Source of the DNA: Flammeovirgaceae bacterium BBD 1991-12
GTDB lineage: Bacteria; Bacteroidota; Bacteroidia; Cytophagales; Cyclobacteriaceae
Direction: 5' to 3'
DNA: 64,000 bases
NCBI GenBank assembly: GCA_001657315.1
Contig: LYSV01000002.1
Location: 45,347-109,346 of the forward strand
The translations under genes and the position numbers were made by a program. The first letter of the stretch is position 1, and every line of letters begins with the position of its first letter. Of the stretch, positions 1 through 8,096 are shown piece by piece. Below the pieces are notes generated by a model. The model was not told the origin of the DNA, did not search any database, and was given only the letters and a program-made list of their open reading frames with translations.

Positions 1-789
1 GCAACGGACTATCTTGTAGCTGATGAGGCAGTGAAGAGGGGCTATATCTATTGTAAATTTGTGCGGGAAGATGTAGCCAGGGATGTCAACGGTCCAAAAG
101 AGGGACGGATATTTGATCTGTATCCGGAATATGAATGGGGCGCCATTACCGCTTGGGCGTGGACCTACCAAGTGGTCATTGACTGGCTGGAGGATCAGCC
201 CTTTGTAGACAGCAACCGGATCGTAGCCACGGGCCATTCCCGTGGAGGCAAGACAGCGCTTGGCGCAGGTATTTTTGATGAACGGATTGCGATAACGGTC
301 CCTAATTCCTCCGGGCTTGGAGGGACCGGTAGTCTCAGGTTTTATGATTTTGATAAGGGTGATATCCAAACCATCGATCACCAGGTGAAACGCTTTATCC
401 ATTGGTGGCCACAGCGATGGTATACCTTAAAAGACCACATTGAAAAAGTACCGTTCGACACCCACTTTGCCAAGGCGCTGATCGCTCCAAGAGCACTTTT
501 GAACACGCATGCGAGACATGATTTTTGGGCAAACCCCTATGGTACTTACCTGACTTATCTAAGATCACTCGAACCCTTTGAACTGTACGGTGTGCCTGAC
601 CATAATGCTATTCACTGGAGAGACGGCGACCATGCTCAGGATAAGGAAGACTGGTGGGCTCTTTTTGAGTACTGCGATCGGATATTTTATCAAAGACCCA
701 CAGAGCTGAAATTCGATGAGAATCCCTATCCTGAGATATATCAATTTGATTCCCTTGAAAAACACGATGTCATAAAAACCCGACCATGA
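1..789 (+). CDS. CE15-like glucuronoyl esterase, 5' end outside window
   Basis: Alpha/beta-hydrolase of the CE15 type, predicted to cleave esters of (4-O-methyl-)glucuronic acid. The frame is open to base 1, so the N-terminus (signal peptide and first strands) lies outside the window; about 262 codons are visible against about 400 for complete bacterial members. Counting from the in-frame GTG at 31, the nucleophile elbow GHSRGGK is at residues 68-74 with Ser70, matching the CE15 GxSRxGK signature. The segment HWRDGDHAQ near residue 198 carries the likely catalytic histidine. The stop codon overlaps the next start (ATGA at 786-789), so the two genes are probably translationally coupled. The context is a polysaccharide utilisation locus with a lyase and GH88, which fits a uronate-rich substrate. 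Family call is firm; the exact ester is inferred. Confidence 0.8.
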   Translation, partial: ATDYLVADEAVKRGYIYCKFVREDVARDVNGPKEGRIFDLYPEYEWGAITAWAWTYQVVIDWLEDQPFVDSNRIVATGHSRGGKTALGAGIFDERIAITVPNSSGLGGTGSLRFYDFDKGDIQTIDHQVKRFIHWWPQRWYTLKDHIEKVPFDTHFAKALIAPRALLNTHARHDFWANPYGTYLTYLRSLEPFELYGVPDHNAIHWRDGDHAQDKEDWWALFEYCDRIFYQRPTELKFDENPYPEIYQFDSLEKHDVIKTRP

Positions 790-2312
790 CCATACCAAAT
801 AAATTTCCTGTAAAAGCATTTTATTTCATTGCACTCACCCTTGCCGCATGTACCGGTGAAGCCGTAGAACAAAACATTTTTAATGCGCAGGGAGAAATAG
901 CCGGAGAGGCGACGCAGACCAGTGTGATCCTACAGACTCGTCTGACGTCCAGTGATACGCTTGTGGAGGGTGATATACCCGGTGCCTCGGGTTTTGCCCG
1001 GTTTGAATGGAGCCCTGAGGCCGATCTTTCGGATCCGGATGTTTCTCCCTGGCTGGCAGCTTCCGCGGACAATGATTTTATTTTAAAAGCAAAACTTGAA
1101 CATCTTAAGGCAGGTACAAAGTACCATTACCGGATCCGGTTTGGAAAGGACTCACTTAACACCTTTTTGGGAGAACGCCGGTCATTCCGAACGCTGCCTG
1201 CCACAGACAGCAACCAGCCTCTGGATTTTGTGGTGACCTCGTGTTACAACTATCACCGCTTTCACTACGGCCGCCTGGACAAGCCGGAGGAGCGCTACAA
1301 GGGGGAAGATAAAGCGCTGGGGTATCCCGCTCTGGGTGTCATCAAATCACTGAGCCCTGACTTTGTGGTATTTACCGGCGATAATGTTTACTACGATACC
1401 CCTCAGACCGACTCTCTTCGGGCTAAAACGCCTGCTCAGTTACGGAAGAAATGGCACGAACAGCTCGTGCAGCCAAGGTTTATCGATCTTTTTTCAACAG
1501 TGGCTACTTACTGGGAAAAAGATGATCATGATCACCGTTTCAATGATTCTGACACTCTTACAGATTTCAAATTACTTTCACATCTGGCCCTGGATGACAA
1601 GGTAGATCCTGCTTCTCTGAAACTTCCGTCACATAGAACGGGTGTTGTGATGTTCAGAGAGCAGGTACCGGTAGTGGATCCCAATGACCCTGATGCAGTT
1701 ACCTATCGTACACACCGGCTGAACAAACACGTGCAGGCTTGGTTCACGGAGAACAGGGATTACCGAAGTCCCAATGACCTGCCTGACGGCCCGGATAAAA
1801 GCATATGGGGAGAAGAGCAGAAGCAATGGCTCAAAGAAACTTTACTTGCCAGTGATGCTGATTTCAAACTGCTGATCTCACCCACCCCACTTGTGGGGCC
1901 GGATGACGCCTATAAAATGGATAACCATGTGAACCATAAAGGTTTTCGGCATGAAGGAGAAAGCTTTTTGAAATGGGTCAGCGAAAACCGGTCCGAATTG
2001 AATGGTTTTTTCATCATTCATGGTGATCGTCACTGGCAATATCATTCCGTGCATCCCCTGGGTATTGAAGAGTTTTCCGTGGGAGCTATTGACGATTCCA
2101 ACTCCAGAGAGCCTCGGCTACCAGGAGACCCGTCTTCTACCGATCCACAAGGTACAATTGTTCAACCCTATGTGACAGCTGAGAAAACCGGAGGGTTTTT
2201 GCGTATAAAAAATGTCGTATCAAACGGCAGACCTACTTTGCGGTTCATATTTAGTAATGAGAAAGGGGAGATACTTTATGAAACTACGAAAGTGGCCGGT
2301 GATCTCATGTGA
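786..2312 (+). CDS. PhoD-like metallophosphoesterase lipoprotein
   Basis: Predicted secreted metal-dependent phosphomonoesterase or phosphodiesterase of the PhoD/alkaline phosphatase D type. The 508-residue protein opens with a lipoprotein signal ending LTLAAC (Cys22). A fibronectin-like N-terminal segment follows, then metal-binding blocks FTGDNVYYD, WEKDDHDHRFND and IHGDRHWQYH, which match the Asp, Asn and His ligands of the family. It overlaps the upstream esterase gene by 4 bp and is the last gene before a convergent pair on the other strand. A phosphoesterase inside a glycan locus is unusual: it could remove a phosphate or phosphodiester substituent from the glycan, or supply phosphate generally. 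The substrate is unknown. The call rests on motifs and length. Confidence 0.83.
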   Translation: MTIPNKFPVKAFYFIALTLAACTGEAVEQNIFNAQGEIAGEATQTSVILQTRLTSSDTLVEGDIPGASGFARFEWSPEADLSDPDVSPWLAASADNDFILKAKLEHLKAGTKYHYRIRFGKDSLNTFLGERRSFRTLPATDSNQPLDFVVTSCYNYHRFHYGRLDKPEERYKGEDKALGYPALGVIKSLSPDFVVFTGDNVYYDTPQTDSLRAKTPAQLRKKWHEQLVQPRFIDLFSTVATYWEKDDHDHRFNDSDTLTDFKLLSHLALDDKVDPASLKLPSHRTGVVMFREQVPVVDPNDPDAVTYRTHRLNKHVQAWFTENRDYRSPNDLPDGPDKSIWGEEQKQWLKETLLASDADFKLLISPTPLVGPDDAYKMDNHVNHKGFRHEGESFLKWVSENRSELNGFFIIHGDRHWQYHSVHPLGIEEFSVGAIDDSNSREPRLPGDPSSTDPQGTIVQPYVTAEKTGGFLRIKNVVSNGRPTLRFIFSNEKGEILYETTKVAGDLM

Positions 2313-2392
2313 ATCTACATGGCGTTCAAATTAATTCAGCGTTACTCAAAGAAAATATTGATGATGTGTAGCCTAATCAGGCAATCTCAAAA

Positions 2393-2426
2393 ATGAACAA
2401 CGATCGTTCTGGTATTAGTTGTTCAT
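2393..2426. terminator. Stem-loop between convergent genes
   Basis: Perfect 9-bp inverted repeat ATGAACAAC / GTTGTTCAT separated by 16 bases, placed between the stop of the PhoD-like gene and the stop of the minus-strand regulator. The position suits a bidirectional transcription terminator, but there is no strong T tract, so this is a modest call. Confidence 0.4.
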
Positions 2427-2443
2427 ATGATAATAAACCGTCA

Positions 2444-2740
2444 CTAGTTCTTTTTCAGCCCTTTAAAGTAGTCTGAAATTGAATCGACATAAGCTTCATA
2501 GGCGTCAATACCCTTGTCAGTGATCTCACAGGTGGTAAGCGGATAGTTGCCTCTAAAGGATTTATTTACCTGAATATATTCTGCTGCTTTTAGCTTTTTT
2601 AGCTGGAAGCTCAGATTACCCTTTGTTGTCTGTATATTTTCAAGGAGAAAACTAAATTCTGCCGTTTTTACACCGATCAGAATAGACATTATGGCTAACC
2701 TGACCTGTGAATGCAACAACGGATCCAAGTCATCAAACAT
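2444..2740 (-). CDS. Winged-helix (HTH_34-type) transcriptional regulator
   Basis: A 98-residue protein that is almost entirely one winged-helix domain. The segment HSQVRLAIMSIL begins the first helix, LLENIQTTKGNLSFQLKKLK forms the recognition helix region, and NYPLTTCEITDKG looks like the wing. This layout is typical of small MarR/ArsR-like regulators of the HTH_34 family in Bacteroidota. It lies 3 bp downstream of the membrane-protein gene at 2744-3358, in the same direction, so both are probably one transcript starting near the double palindrome at 3385-3422. The inference is a repressor that controls itself and its membrane partner. A link to the surrounding sugar-utilisation genes is not shown by the sequence. 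Confidence 0.75.
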   Translation of the reverse strand: MFDDLDPLLHSQVRLAIMSILIGVKTAEFSFLLENIQTTKGNLSFQLKKLKAAEYIQVNKSFRGNYPLTTCEITDKGIDAYEAYVDSISDYFKGLKKN

Positions 2741-2743
2741 AGA

Positions 2744-3358
2744 TCAATGACTTTTTCGTTTTGAATACAAAATATGGCCGGGGACGATGAATGCTATTAG
2801 CCAGGCAATAGCCTCAACCAACAGTTGTTCCCGTAAAGCCAGAAATGAGCTGATATATGCCAACATACCGAATACAATTCCTCCTGCCACCAGAAGTTTG
2901 TACCGGAGGATACCCCCCGTAACCACGATGGCAAACGCGATGACCACCATGAAAATGGGGTGTTGTAGTTCAAAGTTTATGTTGTGTAAAACATTACCTT
3001 GGATAAGATTGATAAGTACCTGACAAAAAAATACGGAAACCCAAACATACCTGAGGGATATCCCGATATAGGTTTGGACCTTTTTACGCTGTTTTACAAT
3101 ATGATATATTGTAAAAACAACAGTAAATATACCCAGTGCATATCCCGCATAACCCAGGATATCCTTGACTTGAAATGTGAGAATGAACGTTCTTTGTATG
3201 TAGTTGTTGATATAGGAATAAAACATCGTCCAACCCCATAGAATAAATAAGATCCCATCATTTCTCAGCTTCTTCCGGGAGACCTGGATCATTTCTTTGA
3301 TCACCTGAATAGATTGTTTTTCATCAAATGCTGCTGGTTTTTGATTAGCTGCTTCCAT
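2744..3358 (-). CDS. Six-helix membrane protein paired with the HTH regulator
   Basis: Unknown integral membrane protein of about 204 residues. After a polar N-terminal stretch with basic residues, six hydrophobic segments can be seen, beginning GILFILWGWTMFYSYI and ending LLVEAIAWLIAFIVPGHIL. I chose the ATG at 3358, which gives the N-terminus MEAANQKP, over a longer frame that opens at a TTG lying inside the upstream palindrome. Such proteins commonly sit beside small HTH_34 regulators in Bacteroidota, but I know of no assigned function. It may sense membrane state or modify the activity of the regulator; this is a guess from gene pairing only. Confidence 0.65.
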   Translation of the reverse strand: MEAANQKPAAFDEKQSIQVIKEMIQVSRKKLRNDGILFILWGWTMFYSYINNYIQRTFILTFQVKDILGYAGYALGIFTVVFTIYHIVKQRKKVQTYIGISLRYVWVSVFFCQVLINLIQGNVLHNINFELQHPIFMVVIAFAIVVTGGILRYKLLVAGGIVFGMLAYISSFLALREQLLVEAIAWLIAFIVPGHILYSKRKSH

Positions 3359-3384
3359 GATTAATAGTTTCTTAGGCAAAACTG

Positions 3385-3422
3385 GTTTGTAGTACAAACT
3401 TAATTAAGTTTGTATTACAAAC
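3385..3422. promoter_or_regulatory. Double palindromic operator upstream of membrane protein/regulator pair
   Basis: Two copies of a 15-bp dyad, GTTTGTAGTACAAAC (3385-3399) and GTTTGTATTACAAAC (3408-3422), flank the self-complementary octamer TTAATTAA. The whole 38 bp is one almost perfect palindrome. Dyad centres are 23 bp apart, about two helical turns. It sits 27 bp upstream of the ATG at 3358 and is therefore the natural binding site for the winged-helix regulator at 2444-2740. Operator function is inferred from symmetry and position. Confidence 0.7.
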
Positions 3423-3579
3423 CAAATAGTTGCGGGCTGACTCTTCACATGACAACACCTGTACAGCTTCGAAAAATGGCACCAGTAGCTTGTACAGCCC
3501 AGATAGGGAGTAGAGTACTTATGAAACGAGGAGGGTGGCTGGCGGACTCATGTAACTAACTTTGTATCCAAAGGAGTTG

Positions 3580-3675
3580 ATGATAAAGGATACTGTAAAA
3601 ATCTGCTTAACAGTGAGAGTATCGTACATTTTCCTGATCTATGGAGACTTTGGATACCTCCATTCTCCTATCTGA
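3580..3675 (+). CDS. Possible 31-codon small ORF in the leader before the GH50-like gene
   Basis: The roughly 400-bp gap at 3359-3756 is mostly non-coding. Within it an ATG at 3580 follows an unusually good AAAGGAG at 3570-3576 and opens a 31-codon frame ending TGA at 3673-3675, with a hydrophobic middle (VSYIFLIYG). A Bacteroidota-like -7 element TAACTTTG lies at 3557-3564, but it would leave almost no leader and I see no -33 match. This could be a leader peptide, a remnant or chance. Confidence 0.2.
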   Translation: MIKDTVKICLTVRVSYIFLIYGDFGYLHSPI

Positions 3676-3756
3676 TACATAATTCACCCCACCCATGGAG
3701 TTCTGCCGTTACTTTTGATTTTAACACGGATCATTCCAATAAATCCATCAACAGGC

Positions 3757-5829
3757 ATGCCTATACCTTTAAGAATTCTTGAAAGGATCGGAGTTGCGAC
3801 TTTGGTCCAAATGGTGTTTTTGATTTTCCTTGCAGGGTGCGACCGCCAGGAAGATTACATCAGTGGTGATCTGAAAATTTTTCTGGAACCGGAAAACAGG
3901 TCCAATCTGCAATTCAGGGCCTTTGAGGCCGGTGGTGGTGGATTTGTAATGGAAGAGTCTGTAGTGCGGCAAGGTGTGAGCTGCACATGGCAGGTGCAGG
4001 ATGGTGATACGACACTACTGCTTGAGTTAAAGGACCAGTATGGGTACATTGAAGGCTCGGTCAAAGCCTTACGTTTTCCTGAAAGTTGGAAAGGATTTGA
4101 ACAGTTGCTCCTCAATGTGGACAATCCAAATCCGCACCCTGTTTCCATGGCGCTCACCGTTTTTGGCCCGAGGAATATTCTGACAGATACATTTGACATT
4201 GCCACCGGAGAAAGTCCTACACTACGACTGTCATTGCTGGACCTGCCTCTTGCAGCAGGCCATCGCGAATTGTATATCCCACGCAAGATAAGACTTTGGA
4301 CATCGGCAACCCAACATGATTTTCAACTGTCCATCGAGAACCTGAGATTGAGACCACGCGAAGATTCCATTGACCTAACCTGTGTTGACGCTTTTGGGCA
4401 GCGCATACGGGGAGTGTGGGACCATAAGGTCCGAAATGAGTCTAAGCTGGCCGATTTAAAGGTAGAAGAAGACAGGTATTTGTCAGTTAAGAAAAAGGAT
4501 CCGGAATGGGGTGATTTTTTTGGGTATATCTCCGGCGAAAGTTTTAAAGCCTCGGGGTTTTTCCGCGTAGAAAAAACCAGAAGAGACGGTAAGGATCGAT
4601 GGTGGTTTATCACGCCTGAGGGCCGGCCTTTCTGGTCGTTGGGGGTCACCTGTGTCAGACCCTGGAAAAATCTCCGGGCAGTGACTAAGACCAAAGGCAG
4701 AGAATATCTTTTCGAAAAGTTACCCCCCTCCACGGGGCCATACGCTGCAGCCTGGGCCAGTGATTCCACGATCAGCTTTTTCCACCTTAACCTGTTAAAA
4801 AAGTACGGGGCCGCAGACCGCTGGCGTGACCGGGCCCTGGAAAGGATCCAAAAGTGGGGACTGAATACGCTCGGTAACTGGACGGAGGACAGTGTTCTTT
4901 TTAAAAGGAGGGTACCTTATACCTTTAGCTTCAATACCTGCGATAAGCCCGGGCTGGATATGGGTAAGCGGATCTGTGATGTTTTTAGCCCGGCATGGAT
5001 CGCTTATACGGACAGTGTACTGTCACAGGCGGCAGCGCTCAGGGAAGATCCATGGTTGATAGGCTATTTTGTGGATAACGAAGCAGGATGGAACGAATTG
5101 GATCTGTTGACCAGGTCCCCGACATCCAGCATCCTTCGCGACAAATGGGTAACATTGCTCAAGGAAAGATACGTTGATCTTGATGCTCTTAATCGTTCAT
5201 GGGATTCTACATTCCGGTCGTGGAGTGAGGTGCACATCATGAACGGTGATTCACTGGAGCATAACACATCCTTTCAGAAAGACTATTTGAGATTGGAAGA
5301 GGTTTTTGCGGACCAGTATTTCAAAGTGATCTCCACTACGCTGAAAAAATATGATCCCAACCATCTGTACCTCGGCTGCCGGTTTACCAGAAGTCTGAAA
5401 CCGGATCATATTCTGAAAGCGGCCGGACGTTATTCCGATGTGATCACGGTGAACGTTTACTCCCTGGCACCTGAAAAGGAACAAATGGAAGCGTGGCACC
5501 AGAAAACAGGCAGGCCCCTGCTCATAGGTGAACACCATCTTCCGCTGCTCAGCGAACGGCAGCTACCACCCATCTACAGGGCTTTTACACCTGAAGAGCG
5601 CTATCGTCATTACATTGAATATGTTCGAACCTTTGCAGAAATGCCTTTTTCCCTGGGATGCCACTGGTACCAGTTCAGTGACCAACACATCACCGGTAGA
5701 GCATCCAATGGTGAGAATCAAACCATTGGACTGGTAGATATCACGGACCAGCCACACCAGGAAATGATAGAGGCCATAGGTGTCTGCAGTAAAAATATCT
5801 ATCAATGGCACAGCAACGCCACATATTAG
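3757..5829 (+). CDS. GH50-like (beta-agarase-type) glycoside hydrolase lipoprotein
   Basis: Predicted cell-surface or periplasmic retaining exo-beta-galactosidase of the agarase type. The 690-residue protein (ATG 3757; the frame also opens at a TTG at 3715) begins with a lipoprotein signal ending FLAGC (Cys28). Residues about 40-200 look like a beta-sandwich carbohydrate-binding region. From about residue 280 (RWWFITPEGRPFWSLGV) a (beta/alpha)8 barrel begins. GYFVDNE with Glu442 is the expected acid/base and LLIGEHH with Glu592 the expected nucleophile; the YFVDNE block is characteristic of GH50. The next gene starts 13 bp downstream, so both are likely one operon. Other clan GH-A families are possible; agarose itself as substrate is doubtful given the uronate enzymes nearby. 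Confidence 0.7.
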   Translation: MPIPLRILERIGVATLVQMVFLIFLAGCDRQEDYISGDLKIFLEPENRSNLQFRAFEAGGGGFVMEESVVRQGVSCTWQVQDGDTTLLLELKDQYGYIEGSVKALRFPESWKGFEQLLLNVDNPNPHPVSMALTVFGPRNILTDTFDIATGESPTLRLSLLDLPLAAGHRELYIPRKIRLWTSATQHDFQLSIENLRLRPREDSIDLTCVDAFGQRIRGVWDHKVRNESKLADLKVEEDRYLSVKKKDPEWGDFFGYISGESFKASGFFRVEKTRRDGKDRWWFITPEGRPFWSLGVTCVRPWKNLRAVTKTKGREYLFEKLPPSTGPYAAAWASDSTISFFHLNLLKKYGAADRWRDRALERIQKWGLNTLGNWTEDSVLFKRRVPYTFSFNTCDKPGLDMGKRICDVFSPAWIAYTDSVLSQAAALREDPWLIGYFVDNEAGWNELDLLTRSPTSSILRDKWVTLLKERYVDLDALNRSWDSTFRSWSEVHIMNGDSLEHNTSFQKDYLRLEEVFADQYFKVISTTLKKYDPNHLYLGCRFTRSLKPDHILKAAGRYSDVITVNVYSLAPEKEQMEAWHQKTGRPLLIGEHHLPLLSERQLPPIYRAFTPEERYRHYIEYVRTFAEMPFSLGCHWYQFSDQHITGRASNGENQTIGLVDITDQPHQEMIEAIGVCSKNIYQWHSNATY

Positions 5830-5841
5830 TGAAATTCCCGT

Positions 5842-7749
5842 ATGATCACACTACCTAAAAATCTTCATGGTTGCACCCATGGTCTGTGGGGACACAGACC
5901 ATACTGCCTTTGCAGACTGTCATTGGCCATCTTGATGGTTCTGTTGGCTGTAGCATCCTCTCAGGCACAGGAGGCTCATGTTCACCCCAGGTTACTCCTG
6001 GGCTCCAGGAAATGGAATGATTTCAGCGCAAGATCAGATAAAGCACCGTTCAGTACCTGGATGAAAATTCTTGAGCAAGAAGCAGGACAAACGGCAAATA
6101 CGCCGGATCCCGATGATATCACACATGAAATGGCGCCCGTCTATGCATTTCTTTATCATACCACCAGGGACTCGAAGTGGGCAGAGCTGGCGTGGGAACA
6201 GTGCCTGCAGATCACCCGGGACACCCTGTTTCTCTCACTCCATTCCTTCGGATTACGAAGAGCGCAAATGCTGAAAAACCTGGCCATTGCCTATGATTTT
6301 GCCTACCCGGCCTGGGCAAACGACCGGCGTCGGAGCATAGCAGATGCATTGTATGACGGCATGATCAGGGTGAACGCCAGCATGGGGCCTATGGCCAACT
6401 ACTCCATTGCCAGTAACTGGATGGGTATCCGGTATGGGGCGGTGATCCTTGCCGCCCTGGCTTGGGATAACCTGGACCATGATCATTCCAAAATAGCCAG
6501 ATCGTTTTTATGGGATGCCACCAAACGTCTTCAGGATCACCTTAATGCCAATTTTCATCGTGAAGGTTGGAATGGTGAAAGCCTTGGATACTTTCATTAT
6601 GCCTGGACCTGTGTGGGCCCGGCTCTGATCGCCTTACGCAACAGCCTGCAAACCTCCGATGCCTTTGAGCTCGAAAAATTCGCTCCCCATCTCATTCAAA
6701 GTATGCACGGTGTAGCCATCTCCAACGTGGCCATTGAGACCATGGAAGCTACAGGTATGAAACCAGACCTTTCGGATGACAACCTTTTTCTGTCGTCGGT
6801 CATGCTGTACGCTCAGGGTTGCCGCTTATTCCCACGTAAGCAGGTACCGGCCCTCCGTTGGATGTTGGATTATATGGGCACGGAGCTGAATCTGAAACGG
6901 TCCGGGCTTGCACTTCTTTATGCGTTGCTGTATTATCCGGTAGCTGTTCCGCCCACCAATCCCGAAGCATTGGGTTGGCATACTTTTACCGACAATGACA
7001 AGGGAATTGTGATCCACCGAAACCGGTTTCAGGATGAAAATGATATTGTGTGGGTGCATAACATAAGCCAGAACCGTGTTCGCGGACATTCCGGTCCGGA
7101 TGTGAATACGATCCGTTTATTTGGTCTGGATGTGCCGTGGATCATCGGTGCAGGCCGTACCGGAGAGATCGCCGGGCAATCCAACTTTTTTCCCGAAACT
7201 ATCCGCAGGACTGAAAACGCCAGTACGTTGGGTAAGTTTTTGAGAGCGGACTGTTCTGAGTGGTTCTGCCGCACAACCGGTTTGGGCAGCAACGTGAATA
7301 CCCTTGAGCATAAACGCACCTGTTTTTCATCATTTGATAGTCATTTTGGGGCTGAAGCGGTGATCGTTGTAGCAGACTCTTCAGAAAATGGTGTCCGGTG
7401 GCGGATCAATACCCCTGAATTTAACATATTGACAAAACAAAAGCAGGGATACACTTTAACCGCGCCTAATGGCAATACGATGCAAGTAAGGGTGATAGGT
7501 TCTCCGGTCAGCGACCTCGAGGACGGACTGATACGGTATGGAGGCAGCACAGTGCGTCATAATCCATTCATAAAATACAAGGGTGTGGTTTATGAAAACA
7601 GCCGGTGGATCGACCTGTTCACAGGATCCAATGTGCTGGTAGTGATCACGCTTCAGCCTAAAGGAGTAAAGCACCCGGAGATAGCATGGGACGGCAGATC
7701 CCTTTCCATAAATGATCAACAATTTGAGCTCTACGGGCATGATGAATAA
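5842..7749 (+). CDS. Heparinase II/III-superfamily polysaccharide lyase
   Basis: Predicted lyase that cuts a uronic-acid polymer by beta-elimination and leaves a 4,5-unsaturated uronate end. The 635-residue protein has a long signal peptide ending SSQAQ (about residue 43). Residues about 50-360 look like an alpha/alpha toroid, with Asn192-Trp193 in SIASNWMG and the Tyr/His cluster GYFHY at 249-253 as candidate active-site residues. From about 380 a beta-sandwich contains RGHSGPDVNTIRLFG (His416, Asp420), which parallels the GHSHPD block of heparinase II/III proteins. It lies 13 bp after the GH50-like gene. The GH88 gene at 26248 would remove its products. The exact PL family is not determined; substrates from alginate to glucuronans occur in this superfamily. 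Confidence 0.68.
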   Translation: MITLPKNLHGCTHGLWGHRPYCLCRLSLAILMVLLAVASSQAQEAHVHPRLLLGSRKWNDFSARSDKAPFSTWMKILEQEAGQTANTPDPDDITHEMAPVYAFLYHTTRDSKWAELAWEQCLQITRDTLFLSLHSFGLRRAQMLKNLAIAYDFAYPAWANDRRRSIADALYDGMIRVNASMGPMANYSIASNWMGIRYGAVILAALAWDNLDHDHSKIARSFLWDATKRLQDHLNANFHREGWNGESLGYFHYAWTCVGPALIALRNSLQTSDAFELEKFAPHLIQSMHGVAISNVAIETMEATGMKPDLSDDNLFLSSVMLYAQGCRLFPRKQVPALRWMLDYMGTELNLKRSGLALLYALLYYPVAVPPTNPEALGWHTFTDNDKGIVIHRNRFQDENDIVWVHNISQNRVRGHSGPDVNTIRLFGLDVPWIIGAGRTGEIAGQSNFFPETIRRTENASTLGKFLRADCSEWFCRTTGLGSNVNTLEHKRTCFSSFDSHFGAEAVIVVADSSENGVRWRINTPEFNILTKQKQGYTLTAPNGNTMQVRVIGSPVSDLEDGLIRYGGSTVRHNPFIKYKGVVYENSRWIDLFTGSNVLVVITLQPKGVKHPEIAWDGRSLSINDQQFELYGHDE

Positions 7750-8096
7750 GCTTTTCTTCCGGATGTTTTGAAATAGCGTTCCGTGATAGCCCTTTGCCGG
7801 GCTGATCTTTCATCCACCACCTCTTTGCTGGTGGTAAAGAATGTTGCCCGTTCATAGGCCGGCCGTTTTATTGGTAGTATGACCTGGATCATTGGAACTG
7901 ACAGGAATTCTTCAGGCCTTAAATACTATGGCGATACGGCCAGGCTCATAGTTACAAAGAAAGGATAGTATGGTTACATGATACCATTGGGCACGTATTT
8001 GACACTTCTTTACTACAATGGAGGCCTCATCTTTAATAAATTGTACGATCGGGCGCAATCCCGATAATTTACAAATTCAAACCAAACCCATTAGTT
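7750..8096 (+). promoter_or_regulatory. Leader and probable promoter region of susC
   Basis: This 347-bp gap precedes the SusC/SusD pair and must hold its promoter, though I find no clear TAnnTTTG element. It contains three structures. A hairpin CCACCA/TGGTGG at 7814-7834 could be a weak terminator for the lyase gene. An imperfect 18-bp dyad ATGGTTACATGATACCAT lies at 7970-7987. A hairpin ATCGGG/CCCGAT at 8048-8065 lies 31 bases before the susC ATG and would be in its 5' leader. The dyad is a candidate regulator site; no binding evidence exists. Confidence 0.4.

Noticed and set aside
3359..3397. Longer N-terminus of the six-helix membrane protein from a TTG
   Set aside because: That TTG lies within the palindromic operator, and the ATG at 3358 matches the usual polar start of this protein type.
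3715..3756. TTG start for the GH50-like gene
   Set aside because: The ATG at 3757 gives a proper lipoprotein signal of 27 residues; the extension adds nothing typical.
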